Both the position numbers and the translations under genes were made by a program. This document shows, in pieces, positions 26,766 to 36,519 of a stretch of 64,000 nucleotides of DNA. The notes under the pieces are model-generated. The model ran no database searches and was not told the origin of the DNA. It saw only the letters and a program-made list of their open reading frames with translations. The stretch is from Oxalobacteraceae bacterium CAVE-383. Its GTDB lineage: Bacteria; Pseudomonadota; Gammaproteobacteria; Burkholderiales; Burkholderiaceae_D. The stretch is taken from NCBI GenBank assembly GCA_004134995.1, contig REGP01000001.1, forward strand, positions 1 through 64,000, in the 5' to 3' direction. Numbering within the stretch: the first letter of the stretch is position 1; each line of letters begins with the position of its first letter.

Positions 26766-29700
26766 ATCATAGCGGCGGCTGAACAGCAGGTTCAGGCTAT
26801 TGATCGTGCCGCCGCGCGCCAGCACCGACCAGCTGCGCGTGAGCTGATAGGTGAGCTTGGCGACGCTTTCCGCGCCGGTCAGGCTCTGCTCGTAACCGAG
26901 CATGAAACGCTGCGAAATCGCTTTGCCCAGATTGACGAACTGATCGCCGGCCACGCTGCTGATGCCGGATTCGCTCGATCCGATCGAGAATTGATCCAGC
27001 CCGATGCCGCGCGCAATGCGCTTGCCGCCCAGATTGCCGAGAAACGCCAGCGCTTCATTGGACGCGCTGCGCTGGCCCAGGCCGCTGCTGCTGCCTTGCC
27101 CGAACATGATCCATGACAGTTTTTCTTCTTCCGACAGATTCGGCTCCGACACCAGCCGCACGCGCGGCGAATTGGCGTTGCCCGTCACCTCGACGCCGGC
27201 CGGAACATCCTGGTTGCGGCGCATCGCCAGCAGATTGATGTTCGGATTATCGATCGGTCCCTGGAAGTTGATGATGCCGCGTTCGATCGCCAGTTTCACG
27301 CCGAACGCTTCATAAGTGCCGTCCGCCACGCGTATCGTTCCCAGGCCGCGCAGCGGCGCGTAAGGTTCGCTCTTGACGTTCATGGCGCCGCGCAGGCGCA
27401 GATCCGCGCCGCCGCCGCGGAAACGGAAATCGTCGCCCAGATCGAGCATGACGTCGATGGTCGGCGAGAAGCGGCCGGCCGGCTTTTCCGAGGCCGCCAC
27501 CATTTTCTCTTTCGAGCTCGGCAGGGCGGCGCTGCCTTTGACGCTTTTTTCACCACCTTTTCCACCACCTTTTTGATTGCGCACAATCACCACATCGTCG
27601 CCGAGTTTCGGCGCGCTGCTTTTCGGCAGGTCGAACAGACCGTGGTCGACGGTAAATTTGCCGTCGATGCGCAATTGATCGGCCAGGCTGGCGATTTTGG
27701 CCTGGCCCGACAGCATCAGGCGCCGGTCGGGACTGGCGAACAATTCGAGCCGGTCGGCGGTCAGTGTGGCGTTGAGATCGGGATTGGCCTGGCCCAGTTG
27801 CACCTGGCCGCCGGCGCGCAGCGTTCCCTTGCCGCCATGGAATTCGAATTGGCGCAGATCGATCACGTTTTCGTTCATGACCACGCGCACGGTGCCGTTC
27901 TGCAATTCAATGCCCTGGTCGAACAGGGTGACGCCCAGGCCGTCGCCATTGAGCGCGCCGGACAATTTCGGCGCGGCCAGCGTGCCGGCGGCATTCAATT
28001 GGGCCGCCAGAGCGCCCTTGAAAACGATGCTCGGCCCCAGCAGCGCGCCGACCGTTTCCAGCTTCGGCACGGCGATGTCGGCATGCGCCGTCAAAGCCGA
28101 AGCCGGCGTCACGCTCAGTACTTTTCCTTGCCGGACCAGCGTCAGCGCGCCTTTGCCGTTCAGGCTGCCGATGCGCGCGGCCTGCAGCGCCGCGCTCAGA
28201 TTGACCGCGTTGTTTTGCAGGTCGGCGCGCAGCTTGACCGTACTCAAGCCCAGCGGCACGTCGATATCGCCTGTATTGATGACGATGTCGCCGCTTTTGC
28301 GTTCGATTTCAAGGAAGCCGGCGGCGGTGTCGGTCAACGCCAGGTTCCAGCGGCTGTCGAGCACCAGATCGGTTTTCAGCGGCGGCAGGGCAATCCCGAA
28401 CTGCCGCAGCAGATCCATGACGACGCCGACGTTCAGGGCCTGGATATTACCCTGCGAGCGCACGCCCTCCGGCCGGTAGCTGAAGCCTTGCAGATCGATG
28501 ACGGCGCCGGCAATGTCGAAGCGGCCGGGGCCGATAACGGCATGGTCGGCGCCGGCATCCACGCTCAGCGGGCCTTTCAGGGCGAAGCGCGGCACGCCGG
28601 TATTGTCGAAGCGGTCGATGCTGCCGCTCCAGACGGTGTTGCCTTTGACCTTGCCGAGTTTGCCTTGCGCGCTCAGGTTCAGGGCCAGCGGCTGCCCGCG
28701 CAGAACGCCCCTGGCCGCCAACTGCAGCTTGTGGCCGGCGAAGGTGCCGGCGGTATTCGCGTCCAGCGACGCCAGATCCAATTGCGGACTGTGGTAACCC
28801 TGCGCCGCGATCTTCAGATTGAGCCGGTTGCCGGCGCCGGCGGCCGGATTGTCCAGATCGCCCTGCAAGTCCGCTGCGCCGTTCAGGCTGTCGAGCCGGT
28901 ACTGGCCGAACACCAGTTTCTGCGCGCGGTAGGTGGCGCGCACCGCGGGCCGCTGCAGGCTGCCGCCGAGCTGGCCGTCGGCCTGCAGCAGGCCGGAAAC
29001 GCCATAGCCGAGACGCTGCAGTTGCGGTGCGTCGATATGCACATCCAGGCGATCGGCCGGGGCGCCGAAAGCGCCTTTTGCGGTCAGCCGGTTGCCGGCC
29101 ACCAGCAGCGCCACGTCGCCGGCAAGCAGGCGCTGGCCCAGCATGTCGATGGCGCCGCTGCCGGTCATTGGCATCTGGTCGTAAACGCTGTCGTGCAGTT
29201 TGAAACGCAGTTTGACGCGCGGCTGCGGCGCGATCGCGCCGGCGGCATCGAAATCCATGTTGATGCTGGCGTGGCGCGCGCCGCTGCTTGTATTTGTACC
29301 TGCGCCTTTGCGTTTGGCATTGGCTGCGGGCGGCTTGCTCAGTATCGCCGGATCGAAATTGCGCAGCGTGCCTTTGGCGTCATAGGACATGTCGCCGGTC
29401 TGTCCGAGGGCGCCGGTGAACTGCAGGCGCGCCTTGCCTTCGCGCAGATCGGCTTGGCGGATCTGCACCTTTTCGGTATCGATCGCCACATCGAGCATGG
29501 CGCCGAGGCCGAGCGCGGGGTCGTTCAGATCCAGGCCGATCTGTTGCGTTTGGCCGCGCAGCTTGATATCGAGCGGACCGCGCAGGCGGGTCGGGCGCAT
29601 TGCGCCATGCAGCGCCTGCAGATTCAACGCGCTTACCGTCAGGTTGAAATCGCCGCCGGCTGTCTGTTTCGTCTGCTCGCCGCCGGGCCGGTAGGCGCCC

Positions 29701-30788
29701 TGGCCCTGGATTACGCCGCCGTCGGGCAGCTTGACCGACAATTGTTTCAACAATTGTTCCGCGGCGCTCAGCGTGACCTCCGCGGCGATGGATTGCAGCG
29801 GCAGGCGATCCTTGTCGATGGCGCCGGGAATGGCGTTGCCGATGCTGATGGAACCGCCGACAGTGAATGGCGCCGGGCCGGGCGCGGTTTGCAGCGGCCG
29901 CAGATCGGCGCGCAGCGTGATATCGGCTTGGGGCAAGGAGGCGTTGAAGATTTTCGGATTGATATGCGCCAGGTTGATTTTGGCGCGTTGCAGCGGCACG
30001 GCATCGAATGGCGAGGCATCGATGCGGGCGTCGCCGTTGAGCTTGTCGCCGCCGGCTTTCAGATCGATATTTAGCAGTTGCAGCGAACCGCCCAGGCGCG
30101 CATCGACCTGGTAATGTTCTTCGCGCCAGGCGCCGCTGAGCGCCAGGCCGCCGCTCAGCGCGAACGGCCGTTGTCCGGACAGGGCGAGTTGCGCGTTGAG
30201 GTCGCCGTAGGGCGTGCGCAGGCTGTCCAGGGTCAGGCGATGCTGGATGCCGTCGGAGCCGCCGTGCAGGCTCAGTCCGGTGAACTCATCGCTGCCGCCG
30301 CCTTGCCGGAGCAGCAGTTTTTGCAGACTCAACTGGTGCAGTTCAAGCGCAATCGGCAGCCGCAGGCCTTGCGGAAACACCGTCGGTTGGGACGGGGTCG
30401 GCTTCAGGCGCAGATCGACATCGCCGATGCGCAGATAAGCGATATCGAGCTTGCGCGCGCCGAAATCGAAGCTCCAGCGGCCGTCCACGCTGTCCACGCT
30501 CAGATCGGTGCTGTCGCCGCGATAGTGCAGATCGCGCATTTGCAAGCCATGCGCCACGCTGCCGCCGACAAACTGGCCGCTCAGGCGGCCCTGCATCAGC
30601 CATACGCCGGCGCGCCACAGCGCGAGGCTGCCACGCTCGGTTTGCAGCGCGGCGATCGACAGCGCTCCCGTCAATAGAATACCGGCCGCCAATATCCCGC
30701 CCAACCAGAATGCAATGCGCCTGCCGCGCCGCCGGCCGGCATGGGCGGACGGCTGGTCAGGCGTATCGGAGGAGGAGGGATCGGCCAT
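26763..30788 (-). CDS. tamB: Translocation and assembly module protein TamB
   Basis: 1341-residue AsmA-like envelope protein: an N-terminal inner-membrane anchor (RIAFWLGGILAAGILLTGAL), a very long periplasmic beta-taco region rich in Gly, Ala, Leu and Asp repeats, and the conserved C-terminal DUF490 domain (about the last 350 residues, including SEEEKLSWIMFGQ). It works with TamA in outer-membrane protein insertion and is implicated in phospholipid transport. ATG 30788 is preferred; a TTG at 30806 directly abuts the tamA stop. A low-complexity GGGKGGEK insertion lies near residue 1080. Confidence 0.92.
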   Translation of the reverse strand: MADPSSSDTPDQPSAHAGRRRGRRIAFWLGGILAAGILLTGALSIAALQTERGSLALWRAGVWLMQGRLSGQFVGGSVAHGLQMRDLHYRGDSTDLSVDSVDGRWSFDFGARKLDIAYLRIGDVDLRLKPTPSQPTVFPQGLRLPIALELHQLSLQKLLLRQGGGSDEFTGLSLHGGSDGIQHRLTLDSLRTPYGDLNAQLALSGQRPFALSGGLALSGAWREEHYQVDARLGGSLQLLNIDLKAGGDKLNGDARIDASPFDAVPLQRAKINLAHINPKIFNASLPQADITLRADLRPLQTAPGPAPFTVGGSISIGNAIPGAIDKDRLPLQSIAAEVTLSAAEQLLKQLSVKLPDGGVIQGQGAYRPGGEQTKQTAGGDFNLTVSALNLQALHGAMRPTRLRGPLDIKLRGQTQQIGLDLNDPALGLGAMLDVAIDTEKVQIRQADLREGKARLQFTGALGQTGDMSYDAKGTLRNFDPAILSKPPAANAKRKGAGTNTSSGARHASINMDFDAAGAIAPQPRVKLRFKLHDSVYDQMPMTGSGAIDMLGQRLLAGDVALLVAGNRLTAKGAFGAPADRLDVHIDAPQLQRLGYGVSGLLQADGQLGGSLQRPAVRATYRAQKLVFGQYRLDSLNGAADLQGDLDNPAAGAGNRLNLKIAAQGYHSPQLDLASLDANTAGTFAGHKLQLAARGVLRGQPLALNLSAQGKLGKVKGNTVWSGSIDRFDNTGVPRFALKGPLSVDAGADHAVIGPGRFDIAGAVIDLQGFSYRPEGVRSQGNIQALNVGVVMDLLRQFGIALPPLKTDLVLDSRWNLALTDTAAGFLEIERKSGDIVINTGDIDVPLGLSTVKLRADLQNNAVNLSAALQAARIGSLNGKGALTLVRQGKVLSVTPASALTAHADIAVPKLETVGALLGPSIVFKGALAAQLNAAGTLAAPKLSGALNGDGLGVTLFDQGIELQNGTVRVVMNENVIDLRQFEFHGGKGTLRAGGQVQLGQANPDLNATLTADRLELFASPDRRLMLSGQAKIASLADQLRIDGKFTVDHGLFDLPKSSAPKLGDDVVIVRNQKGGGKGGEKSVKGSAALPSSKEKMVAASEKPAGRFSPTIDVMLDLGDDFRFRGGGADLRLRGAMNVKSEPYAPLRGLGTIRVADGTYEAFGVKLAIERGIINFQGPIDNPNINLLAMRRNQDVPAGVEVTGNANSPRVRLVSEPNLSEEEKLSWIMFGQGSSSGLGQRSASNEALAFLGNLGGKRIARGIGLDQFSIGSSESGISSVAGDQFVNLGKAISQRFMLGYEQSLTGAESVAKLTYQLTRSWSVLARGGTINSLNLLFSRRYD

Positions 30789-30806
30789 ATGCGGTGTGCG
30801 AAGCAA

Positions 30807-32555
30807 TTAAAACGCGATGCCGAGCGAGATGTGCGGGCGGAATTGCTGGCGCTGGACGCCATAGGCCAGATCGGCATTGACCACCCCCACCGGGCTGCGC
30901 CAGCGCGCGCCGACGCCGGTGCCGGTAAAGAATTGCTTGTTGCTCCAGTTGTCGGCCGTTGTGCCGATGTCGTAGAACACCGCGGCGCCCCATTGCTGGT
31001 TGAACCAGTGCTGGTATTCGGCGCTGCCGGTCAGCAGATACTTGTTGGGAAAGACGGTGCCGTTTTTTTCATTGCCGATGCTTTGATAGTCGTAGCCGCG
31101 CACCGAATCGCTGCCGCCGGCGCGAAACAGCAGCGAGGCCGGTACTTGGGTGCTGCTGCCTTTGGTAAATACCGCGCCGCCTTCGGTCCGGAAAATCATC
31201 AGATCGCGTTTGCCCACCGGCACGTAGCGGCGATAGCGCACGTCAAGCCGGGTGAAGGTCTGGTCGGTCAGCAGTCCCTTGAGTGCGAAACCGGCCTGCA
31301 GGGACAGCAGATGCCCCTGGCGCGGAAAGATGGCGTTGTCGACGTCCCGCCTGGCCCAGGAAAACCCCGGCACCAGCGCGTGGTGGATGCCGGGCGCGGT
31401 CACGGTATCGGGCGGCAGCGTGGCGCCGTTTTCCTGCTGCAACTGGTCCGAGTAATAGTCCAGTGTGTAGGCGGTGTCGTAGAACTCGCGCGAGCGCGCG
31501 CGCTTGACGCCGACGCGGAAGCTGCGCAGATCCACGCCTTCGAGGGTGGTGCGGTCTCGCGAGGTATTGACGCTGTTGACGAAGCTTTTGCTGTCCGGCG
31601 GCATGGCCAGTTCCAGCATGCCGTACTGGCGTTGCTGTTCCAGCTTGACCTGGCTGTCGAAGGTCCAGGCGCGGTTGAATACGTTGTAATGCGAATAGCG
31701 GCCTTCCACCTGGGCGCCGGTATCGGTCGAATAACCGACGCCGGTGCGTATGCGCTGCGCCGGAAATTCGCTGACTTGCACCTTGACCGGGGTCATGTCC
31801 GGATGCGCCGGATCGTCATCGATGCTGACGATGGCATTGCTGAAGTAGGGGGTACTCTGGATTTGCCGCTGCAGGGCCAGCAGGCGCTCGGCGCTGTAGG
31901 ACTCGCCGGGCGACAGCGGATTGACGTTGCGGATGATCTGGGCCGGATAGCGCCGGGTGCCGCTGATCTGCAGTTCGCCGAGCGTGAAGGCGGGGCCGCT
32001 ATCGTAATTCGCCGACAACTGCGCGTCGTGCCGCTCCGGATCGATGCGCGCCTGGGAATCGGCCAGGCGGGCGGCGGCGTAACGCGATTTCTGCAGGGTT
32101 TGCAGCCCCTGGTCCTTGGCGGCGTCCCAATCCTCCTGGCGGAATGCCTGCCCCGGCGGCAGCGACCAGGATGAGCGGATGGCGGCGATGCGTTGCGGGT
32201 CTTCCCCGGCGACCGCGCCGGTGACGCCGATGTCGGCCGCCGAGACAATAGTGCGGGGGCCCGGATCGACGGTGATCCTGACCAGTTTGCCCTTGCCGTC
32301 GTCCTGCGCTGCTATCGAGGTATGCGGGGTGAAATAGCCTTCGGTGGAGACCAGGTCGGTGACCTGGGCCGAGGCGGTGGCCAGCATGAATTTGAGCTGG
32401 TCTTCGCCGATGTCCTCGCGCGATTGATAGCGCGCCAGATCCAGATAGGTTTCGAGTATTTTGCGCAGCGGTGCGGGGGCATCGATTTCGACGCGGTAAT
32501 AGGGGGGCGCGGCAATAGCCGCGGCGCCGACCAGCGTCGCGCCGAGCAATGCCAC
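30807..32555 (-). CDS. tamA: Outer-membrane translocation and assembly module protein TamA
   Basis: Omp85-family barrel protein of about 582 residues: POTRA domains in the N-terminal half (about 20-280) and a 16-stranded barrel ending in an aromatic (ISLGIAF). The lid-lock motif is FRAGGSDSVRGY near residue 485. The GTG start used here leaves the signal sequence without its positive n-region. The open frame extends upstream with no ATG, GTG or TTG; an AGGAG at 32616-32620 points to an ATC codon at 32606 that would add RLNATARR. Co-oriented with iscX and tamB. Confidence 0.88.
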   Translation of the reverse strand: MALLGATLVGAAAIAAPPYYRVEIDAPAPLRKILETYLDLARYQSREDIGEDQLKFMLATASAQVTDLVSTEGYFTPHTSIAAQDDGKGKLVRITVDPGPRTIVSAADIGVTGAVAGEDPQRIAAIRSSWSLPPGQAFRQEDWDAAKDQGLQTLQKSRYAAARLADSQARIDPERHDAQLSANYDSGPAFTLGELQISGTRRYPAQIIRNVNPLSPGESYSAERLLALQRQIQSTPYFSNAIVSIDDDPAHPDMTPVKVQVSEFPAQRIRTGVGYSTDTGAQVEGRYSHYNVFNRAWTFDSQVKLEQQRQYGMLELAMPPDSKSFVNSVNTSRDRTTLEGVDLRSFRVGVKRARSREFYDTAYTLDYYSDQLQQENGATLPPDTVTAPGIHHALVPGFSWARRDVDNAIFPRQGHLLSLQAGFALKGLLTDQTFTRLDVRYRRYVPVGKRDLMIFRTEGGAVFTKGSSTQVPASLLFRAGGSDSVRGYDYQSIGNEKNGTVFPNKYLLTGSAEYQHWFNQQWGAAVFYDIGTTADNWSNKQFFTGTGVGARWRSPVGVVNADLAYGVQRQQFRPHISLGIAF

Positions 32556-32681
32556 CAGCGCGGTCAGTCTGCGCGCAGTGGCGTTGAGGCGGATGGTGAT
32601 TTCGATCTGCTGGGTCTCCTGATATTGCCCCGTTTTGTCCTGCTTTATGCTGTGATTGTTCGCTGTATCAGGCCGAACAGC

Positions 32682-32876
32682 TTACTCCGCTTCGTCGATC
32701 CAGGCTGCCTGGATTGCTTCCAGGATTTTTTCGCCGGAACGGTTTGGATCGTCGTCGAAGCCCGGCAGTTCCATGACCCAGCGATGCAGATCGGTAAAGC
32801 GGACGGTTTTCGGATCGACGTCGGGAAATTTGTCGTACAGTTCTTCGGCGATTTGCTGCGTATCGGTCCATTTCAT
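32682..32876 (-). CDS. iscX: Fe-S cluster assembly protein IscX
   Basis: 64-residue acidic protein (YfhJ) that binds IscS and modulates cluster assembly. [20 protein letters not shown] and [18 protein letters not shown] are the family signature. The start at 32876 follows AAGGGGG; a longer frame would overlap fdx. It is the last isc gene before tamA. Confidence 0.95.
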   Translation of the reverse strand: MKWTDTQQIAEELYDKFPDVDPKTVRFTDLHRWVMELPGFDDDPNRSGEKILEAIQAAWIDEAE

Positions 32877-32898
32877 GATGCCCCCTTGCTGATCGGTT

Positions 32899-33237
32899 CT
32901 AGTGATTTTCACTGACCTGGTTGATTGTATATTTCGGGATTTCGATCACCAGGTCTTCCGTATCCAGTATGACCTGGCAGGACAGCCGCGAGTTCGCTTC
33001 CAGACCCCAGGCCTTGTCCAGCAGGTCTTCCTCGGTTTCGGTGGCCTCGTTGAGGCCGTTGAAGCCTTCGCGCACGATCACGTGGCAGGTGGTGCAGGCG
33101 CAGGATTTTTCGCAGGCGTGCTCGATATCGACGTGACTGTTCAGCAGGGCGTCGCAGAGCGAAACGCCGGACTTGGCTTCGATGACCGCGCCGTCCGGGC
33201 ACAGGGTAGGGTGGGGAAGTACGACGATTTGTGGCAT
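32899..33237 (-). CDS. fdx: ISC-type [2Fe-2S] ferredoxin
   Basis: 112-residue adrenodoxin-like ferredoxin that supplies electrons for Fe-S assembly on IscU. Cluster ligands are C42, C48, C51 ([14 protein letters not shown]) and C87 (SRLSCQV). Located between hscA and iscX in the standard isc order. Confidence 0.96.
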   Translation of the reverse strand: MPQIVVLPHPTLCPDGAVIEAKSGVSLCDALLNSHVDIEHACEKSCACTTCHVIVREGFNGLNEATETEEDLLDKAWGLEANSRLSCQVILDTEDLVIEIPKYTINQVSENH

Positions 33238-33259
33238 TGGGTTTTACCTAAAATGAGTT

Positions 33260-35128
33260 CTAGCTGCCGATATCGGCCAATTTTTTGCCGGTCAGCGCGG
33301 CATGCACGCTGCGGTCCATGCGGCGCGCGGCGAATTCTTCGGTGCCGTGCGCCAGCGCATCGACCGCGGCCTTGATAGCCTGCTGGTCTTCGCCGCGAAC
33401 CTGGGCGCGCACCGCTTCCATCAGCCGCACGACTTCGGCCTGTTCGTCCTCTGTCAGCAAGGCGCTGTCGGCGTCCAGCGCCGACTGGGTCGCCAGCACG
33501 ATGCGCTCGGCGTCAACCTGTTCCTCGCGCAATGCGCGCGATCGCATGTCGGCGTCGGCCGACTGGAACGAGTCCTGCAGCATGCGGGCGACTTCGTCAT
33601 CGCCCAGGCCGTAGGACGGCTTGACCGTGATCGATGCTTCCACGCCGGTCGTCATTTCGCGCGACGAAACCGAGAGCAGGCCGTCGGCATCGACCTGATA
33701 GGTCACGCGGATGCGCGCGGCGCCGGCGGCCATCGGCGGAATGCCGCGCAATTCGAAGCGCGCCAGGGAGCGGCAATCGCTGACCAGTTCGCGCTCGCCC
33801 TGCACGACATGGATCGCCATGGCGGTCTGGCCATCCTTGAAGGTGGTGAATTCCTGTGCACGGGCGCAGGGGATGGTGCTGTTGCGGGGAATGACCTTTT
33901 CCGCCAGGCCGCCCATGGTTTCGATGCCGAGCGACAGCGGGATCACGTCCAGCAGCAGCCAGTCGTCGCCGGGAGCCCGGTTGCCCGCCAGCAGATTGGC
34001 CTGCACCGCGGCGCCCAGCGCCACCACTTTGTCGGGATCGATATTGGCCAGCGGCGTCGTCTGGAAAAATTCACCGACCGCCTTGCGGATATGCGGCATG
34101 CGGGTCGCGCCGCCGACCAGCACCACGCCGTCGATGTCGTCGACGCTGAGGTCGGCGTCGCGCAGCGCCTTGCGGGACGGCGTGATGGTCTTGGCGACCA
34201 GATGCTGCGTCATGGCGGCGAATTCCTTGGCGCCGACAGTCAAATGGACGCGTTCGCCGGAATTCAGCGCCGCGTCGATCGTGGTTTCGGATTTGGCGGA
34301 AAGCAGCTCCTTGGCTTCGCGCGCCTTGACCATCAGGATGCTGGTGTCTTCATGCGACAGCGGCCCGAGTTGCGCATGCTCGACGATCCAGCAGAACAGG
34401 CGCTGGTCGAAGTCGTCGCCGCCGAGCGCGGAATCGCCGCCGGTGGACAGCACTTCGAACACGCCGCGGCTCAGTTTCAGGATGGAAATGTCGAAGGTGC
34501 CGCCGCCGAGGTCGTACACCGCGAACACGCCTTCGGAGGCATTGTCCAGTCCGTAGGCGATGGCCGCCGCGGTCGGTTCATTGAGCAGCCGCAGGACGTT
34601 CAGTCCGGCCAATTGCGCCGCGTCCTTGGTGGCCTGGCGCTGCGCATCGTCGAAATAGGCCGGCACGGTAATGACCGCGCCGACCAGTTCGTCGCCCAGC
34701 GCATCTTCCGCGACCTGGCGCAGCGTCGCCAGGATTTGCGCGGAGACCTCGACCGGGCTCTTGACGCCGGCCACGGTCTTGATCTGCACCATGCCGGGCT
34801 GGTCCTGGAAATCGTAGGGCAGGTTTTCGGCATGCGCGATGTCTTTCAGGCCGCGGCCCATGAAGCGCTTGACGGAGACGATGGTATTTTTCGGATCGAC
34901 GGTTTGCGCCGCCTGCGCCTTGCGGCCGATATTGGCATGGCCGTTTGGCAGATAACGCACCACAGACGGCAGCAGCATGTTGCCGTCTTCGTCCTGCAGT
35001 ACTTCAGGAATGCTGCTGCGCACCGTTGCCACCAGCGAATTGGTCGTCCCCAGATCGATGCCGACAGCGATGCGATGCTGGTGCGGCGCGGTGGACATGC
35101 CTGGTTCGGAAATTTGGAGTAAGGCCAT
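33260..35128 (-). CDS. hscA: Fe-S protein maturation chaperone HscA
   Basis: Hsp70-class chaperone of 622 residues dedicated to IscU. ATPase motifs are [12 protein letters not shown] (23-34), [13 protein letters not shown] and [14 protein letters not shown]; the substrate-binding domain follows from about residue 400. It recognises the LPPVK peptide of IscU, which is present in the IscU encoded upstream. It is 15 bases downstream of hscB. Confidence 0.97.
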   Translation of the reverse strand: MALLQISEPGMSTAPHQHRIAVGIDLGTTNSLVATVRSSIPEVLQDEDGNMLLPSVVRYLPNGHANIGRKAQAAQTVDPKNTIVSVKRFMGRGLKDIAHAENLPYDFQDQPGMVQIKTVAGVKSPVEVSAQILATLRQVAEDALGDELVGAVITVPAYFDDAQRQATKDAAQLAGLNVLRLLNEPTAAAIAYGLDNASEGVFAVYDLGGGTFDISILKLSRGVFEVLSTGGDSALGGDDFDQRLFCWIVEHAQLGPLSHEDTSILMVKAREAKELLSAKSETTIDAALNSGERVHLTVGAKEFAAMTQHLVAKTITPSRKALRDADLSVDDIDGVVLVGGATRMPHIRKAVGEFFQTTPLANIDPDKVVALGAAVQANLLAGNRAPGDDWLLLDVIPLSLGIETMGGLAEKVIPRNSTIPCARAQEFTTFKDGQTAMAIHVVQGERELVSDCRSLARFELRGIPPMAAGAARIRVTYQVDADGLLSVSSREMTTGVEASITVKPSYGLGDDEVARMLQDSFQSADADMRSRALREEQVDAERIVLATQSALDADSALLTEDEQAEVVRLMEAVRAQVRGEDQQAIKAAVDALAHGTEEFAARRMDRSVHAALTGKKLADIGS

Positions 35129-35143
35129 AAGACTTTAAAGTGA

Positions 35144-35659
35144 TCAGGCTTCGATCAGCGCGAAGACGTCGCCGATTTCCGCATTGAATTTCTCGAGAAA
35201 CATCAGCTTGCGCACAGTCAGCGCGGCAGCTTCGTATTGGGCCGCGTCGAGCAGATCGCCGGCGGCCCGGGTTTGGTCCCGGCGCGCTTCGCGCACGGTT
35301 TGCTGGAGCGCTTCCAGGGCGGCCAGATCCTTGGCCGCCTTGGCATCGTCCAGGGCTTCGCGCCACTCCATCTGCTGCATCAGGAATTCGCGCGGCATGG
35401 AGGTATTCGATTCGGTTTGCAAATCGACGCCGTTGAGCTCGCACAGATAGGCGGCCCGGCGGAAAGGGTTTTTAAGGGTCTTGTAGGCTTCGTTGGCCCG
35501 CGTGGCCCATTGCATGGCGACCCGCTTTTCGGCGCCGGATGCCTGGGTAAACTTGTCCGGATGCGCCTGGTTCTGCACTTCGTGATAGGCCTTTTCAAGC
35601 GCGGCCGTATCGACAGTGAAGCGTTGCGGCAGGTGAAAAAGATCGAAGTGATTTTGCAT
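35144..35659 (-). CDS. hscB: Co-chaperone HscB
   Basis: 171-residue J-domain protein that delivers IscU to HscA and stimulates its ATPase. The HPD motif is in NQAHPDKFTQ (residues 32-41), followed by the C-terminal three-helix IscU-binding domain. Separated from iscA by a 70-base gap with an intrinsic terminator-like hairpin. Confidence 0.96.
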   Translation of the reverse strand: MQNHFDLFHLPQRFTVDTAALEKAYHEVQNQAHPDKFTQASGAEKRVAMQWATRANEAYKTLKNPFRRAAYLCELNGVDLQTESNTSMPREFLMQQMEWREALDDAKAAKDLAALEALQQTVREARRDQTRAAGDLLDAAQYEAAALTVRKLMFLEKFNAEIGDVFALIEA

Positions 35660-35670
35660 GAAATAAGTCT

Positions 35671-35701
35671 AAAAAAAGCCTGTCGATGCTTCAACAGGCT
35701 T
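35671..35701 (-). terminator. Terminator/attenuator between iscA and hscB
   Basis: On the minus strand AAGCCTGT (35701-35694) pairs with ACAGGCTT (35683-35676) around a 10-base loop and is followed by a T-run to 35671. It probably lowers hscB-hscA-fdx-iscX expression relative to iscRSUA. Confidence 0.78.
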
Positions 35702-35729
35702 GTTGCTGCGCGAAGCGGGGAAGCGCTTC

Positions 35730-36053
35730 TTATACGTGGAAGCTTTCTCCGCAACCGCATTCATTTTTGACGTTCGGATTCTGAAACTTGAAGCCTTCGT
35801 TCAGGCCTTCGCGCGCGAAGTCCAGTTCGGTGCCGTCGATATACGGCAGGCTTTTCGGATCGACAAAGACACGCACGCCGTGCGACTCGAAAACCTGGTC
35901 TTCGGCCGCCAGCTCATCGGCATATTCCAGCGTATACGCAAGACCGGAGCAGCCATTGGTGCGCACGCCCAGGCGCAGGCCGATGCCTTTGCCGCGGCGC
36001 TCCATGTAGCGGGTAATATGTTTCGCCGCCTTTTCAGTCAGTGTAATGCCCAT
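35730..36053 (-). CDS. iscA: A-type Fe-S carrier IscA
   Basis: 107-residue A-type carrier that passes clusters to [4Fe-4S] targets. The three conserved cysteines are present: C35 (TNGCSGLAY) and C99/C101 (NECGCGES). It sits between iscU and hscB, as in typical isc operons. Confidence 0.96.
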   Translation of the reverse strand: MGITLTEKAAKHITRYMERRGKGIGLRLGVRTNGCSGLAYTLEYADELAAEDQVFESHGVRVFVDPKSLPYIDGTELDFAREGLNEGFKFQNPNVKNECGCGESFHV

Positions 36054-36069
36054 CTTTGTACTCCCGTAC

Positions 36070-36480
36070 TCAGGCTGCCGCGGCGATATCTTGCTCGGCG
36101 CCGCCGTGCTTGGCCTTGTAATCCTGAACCGCTGCCTTGATCGCGTCTTCCGCCAGGATCGAGCAGTGAATCTTCACCGGCGGCAGCGCCAGTTCTTCCG
36201 CGATCTGCGTATTCTTGATCGACATGGCCTGATCCAGCGTCTTGCCCTTGACCCATTCGGTAATCAGCGACGACGATGCAATCGCCGAGCCGCAGCCGTA
36301 GGTCTTGAACTTGGCGTCGGTGATTACGCCGTCGCTGCCGACCTTGATCTGCAGCTTCATCACGTCGCCGCAGGCCGGGGCGCCGACCATGCCGGTACCG
36401 ACTGTTTCGTCGCCTTTTTCGAACGCGCCGACGTTACGTGGATTTTCGTAGTGATCCAAAACTTTTGCTGAGTAAGACAT
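36070..36480 (-). CDS. iscU: Fe-S cluster scaffold IscU
   Basis: 136-residue scaffold on which IscS-derived sulfur and iron form [2Fe-2S]. Ligand cysteines are in PACGD (C37), YGCGSAI (C63) and IHCSILA (C106). LPPVKIHCS contains the HscA recognition site. The C-terminal alanine run is unremarkable. Confidence 0.98.
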   Translation of the reverse strand: MSYSAKVLDHYENPRNVGAFEKGDETVGTGMVGAPACGDVMKLQIKVGSDGVITDAKFKTYGCGSAIASSSLITEWVKGKTLDQAMSIKNTQIAEELALPPVKIHCSILAEDAIKAAVQDYKAKHGGAEQDIAAAA

Positions 36481-36519
36481 TTTGCTGCTCCTTGATATTT
36501 GATCGTTCCCGCCGTTACC

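Noticed and set aside
26763-30806. Very long plus-strand open frame (27573-30074) opposite tamB
   Set aside because: It mirrors tamB on the other strand. tamB has clear family motifs and the opposite frame has none; GC-rich antisense frames are common here.
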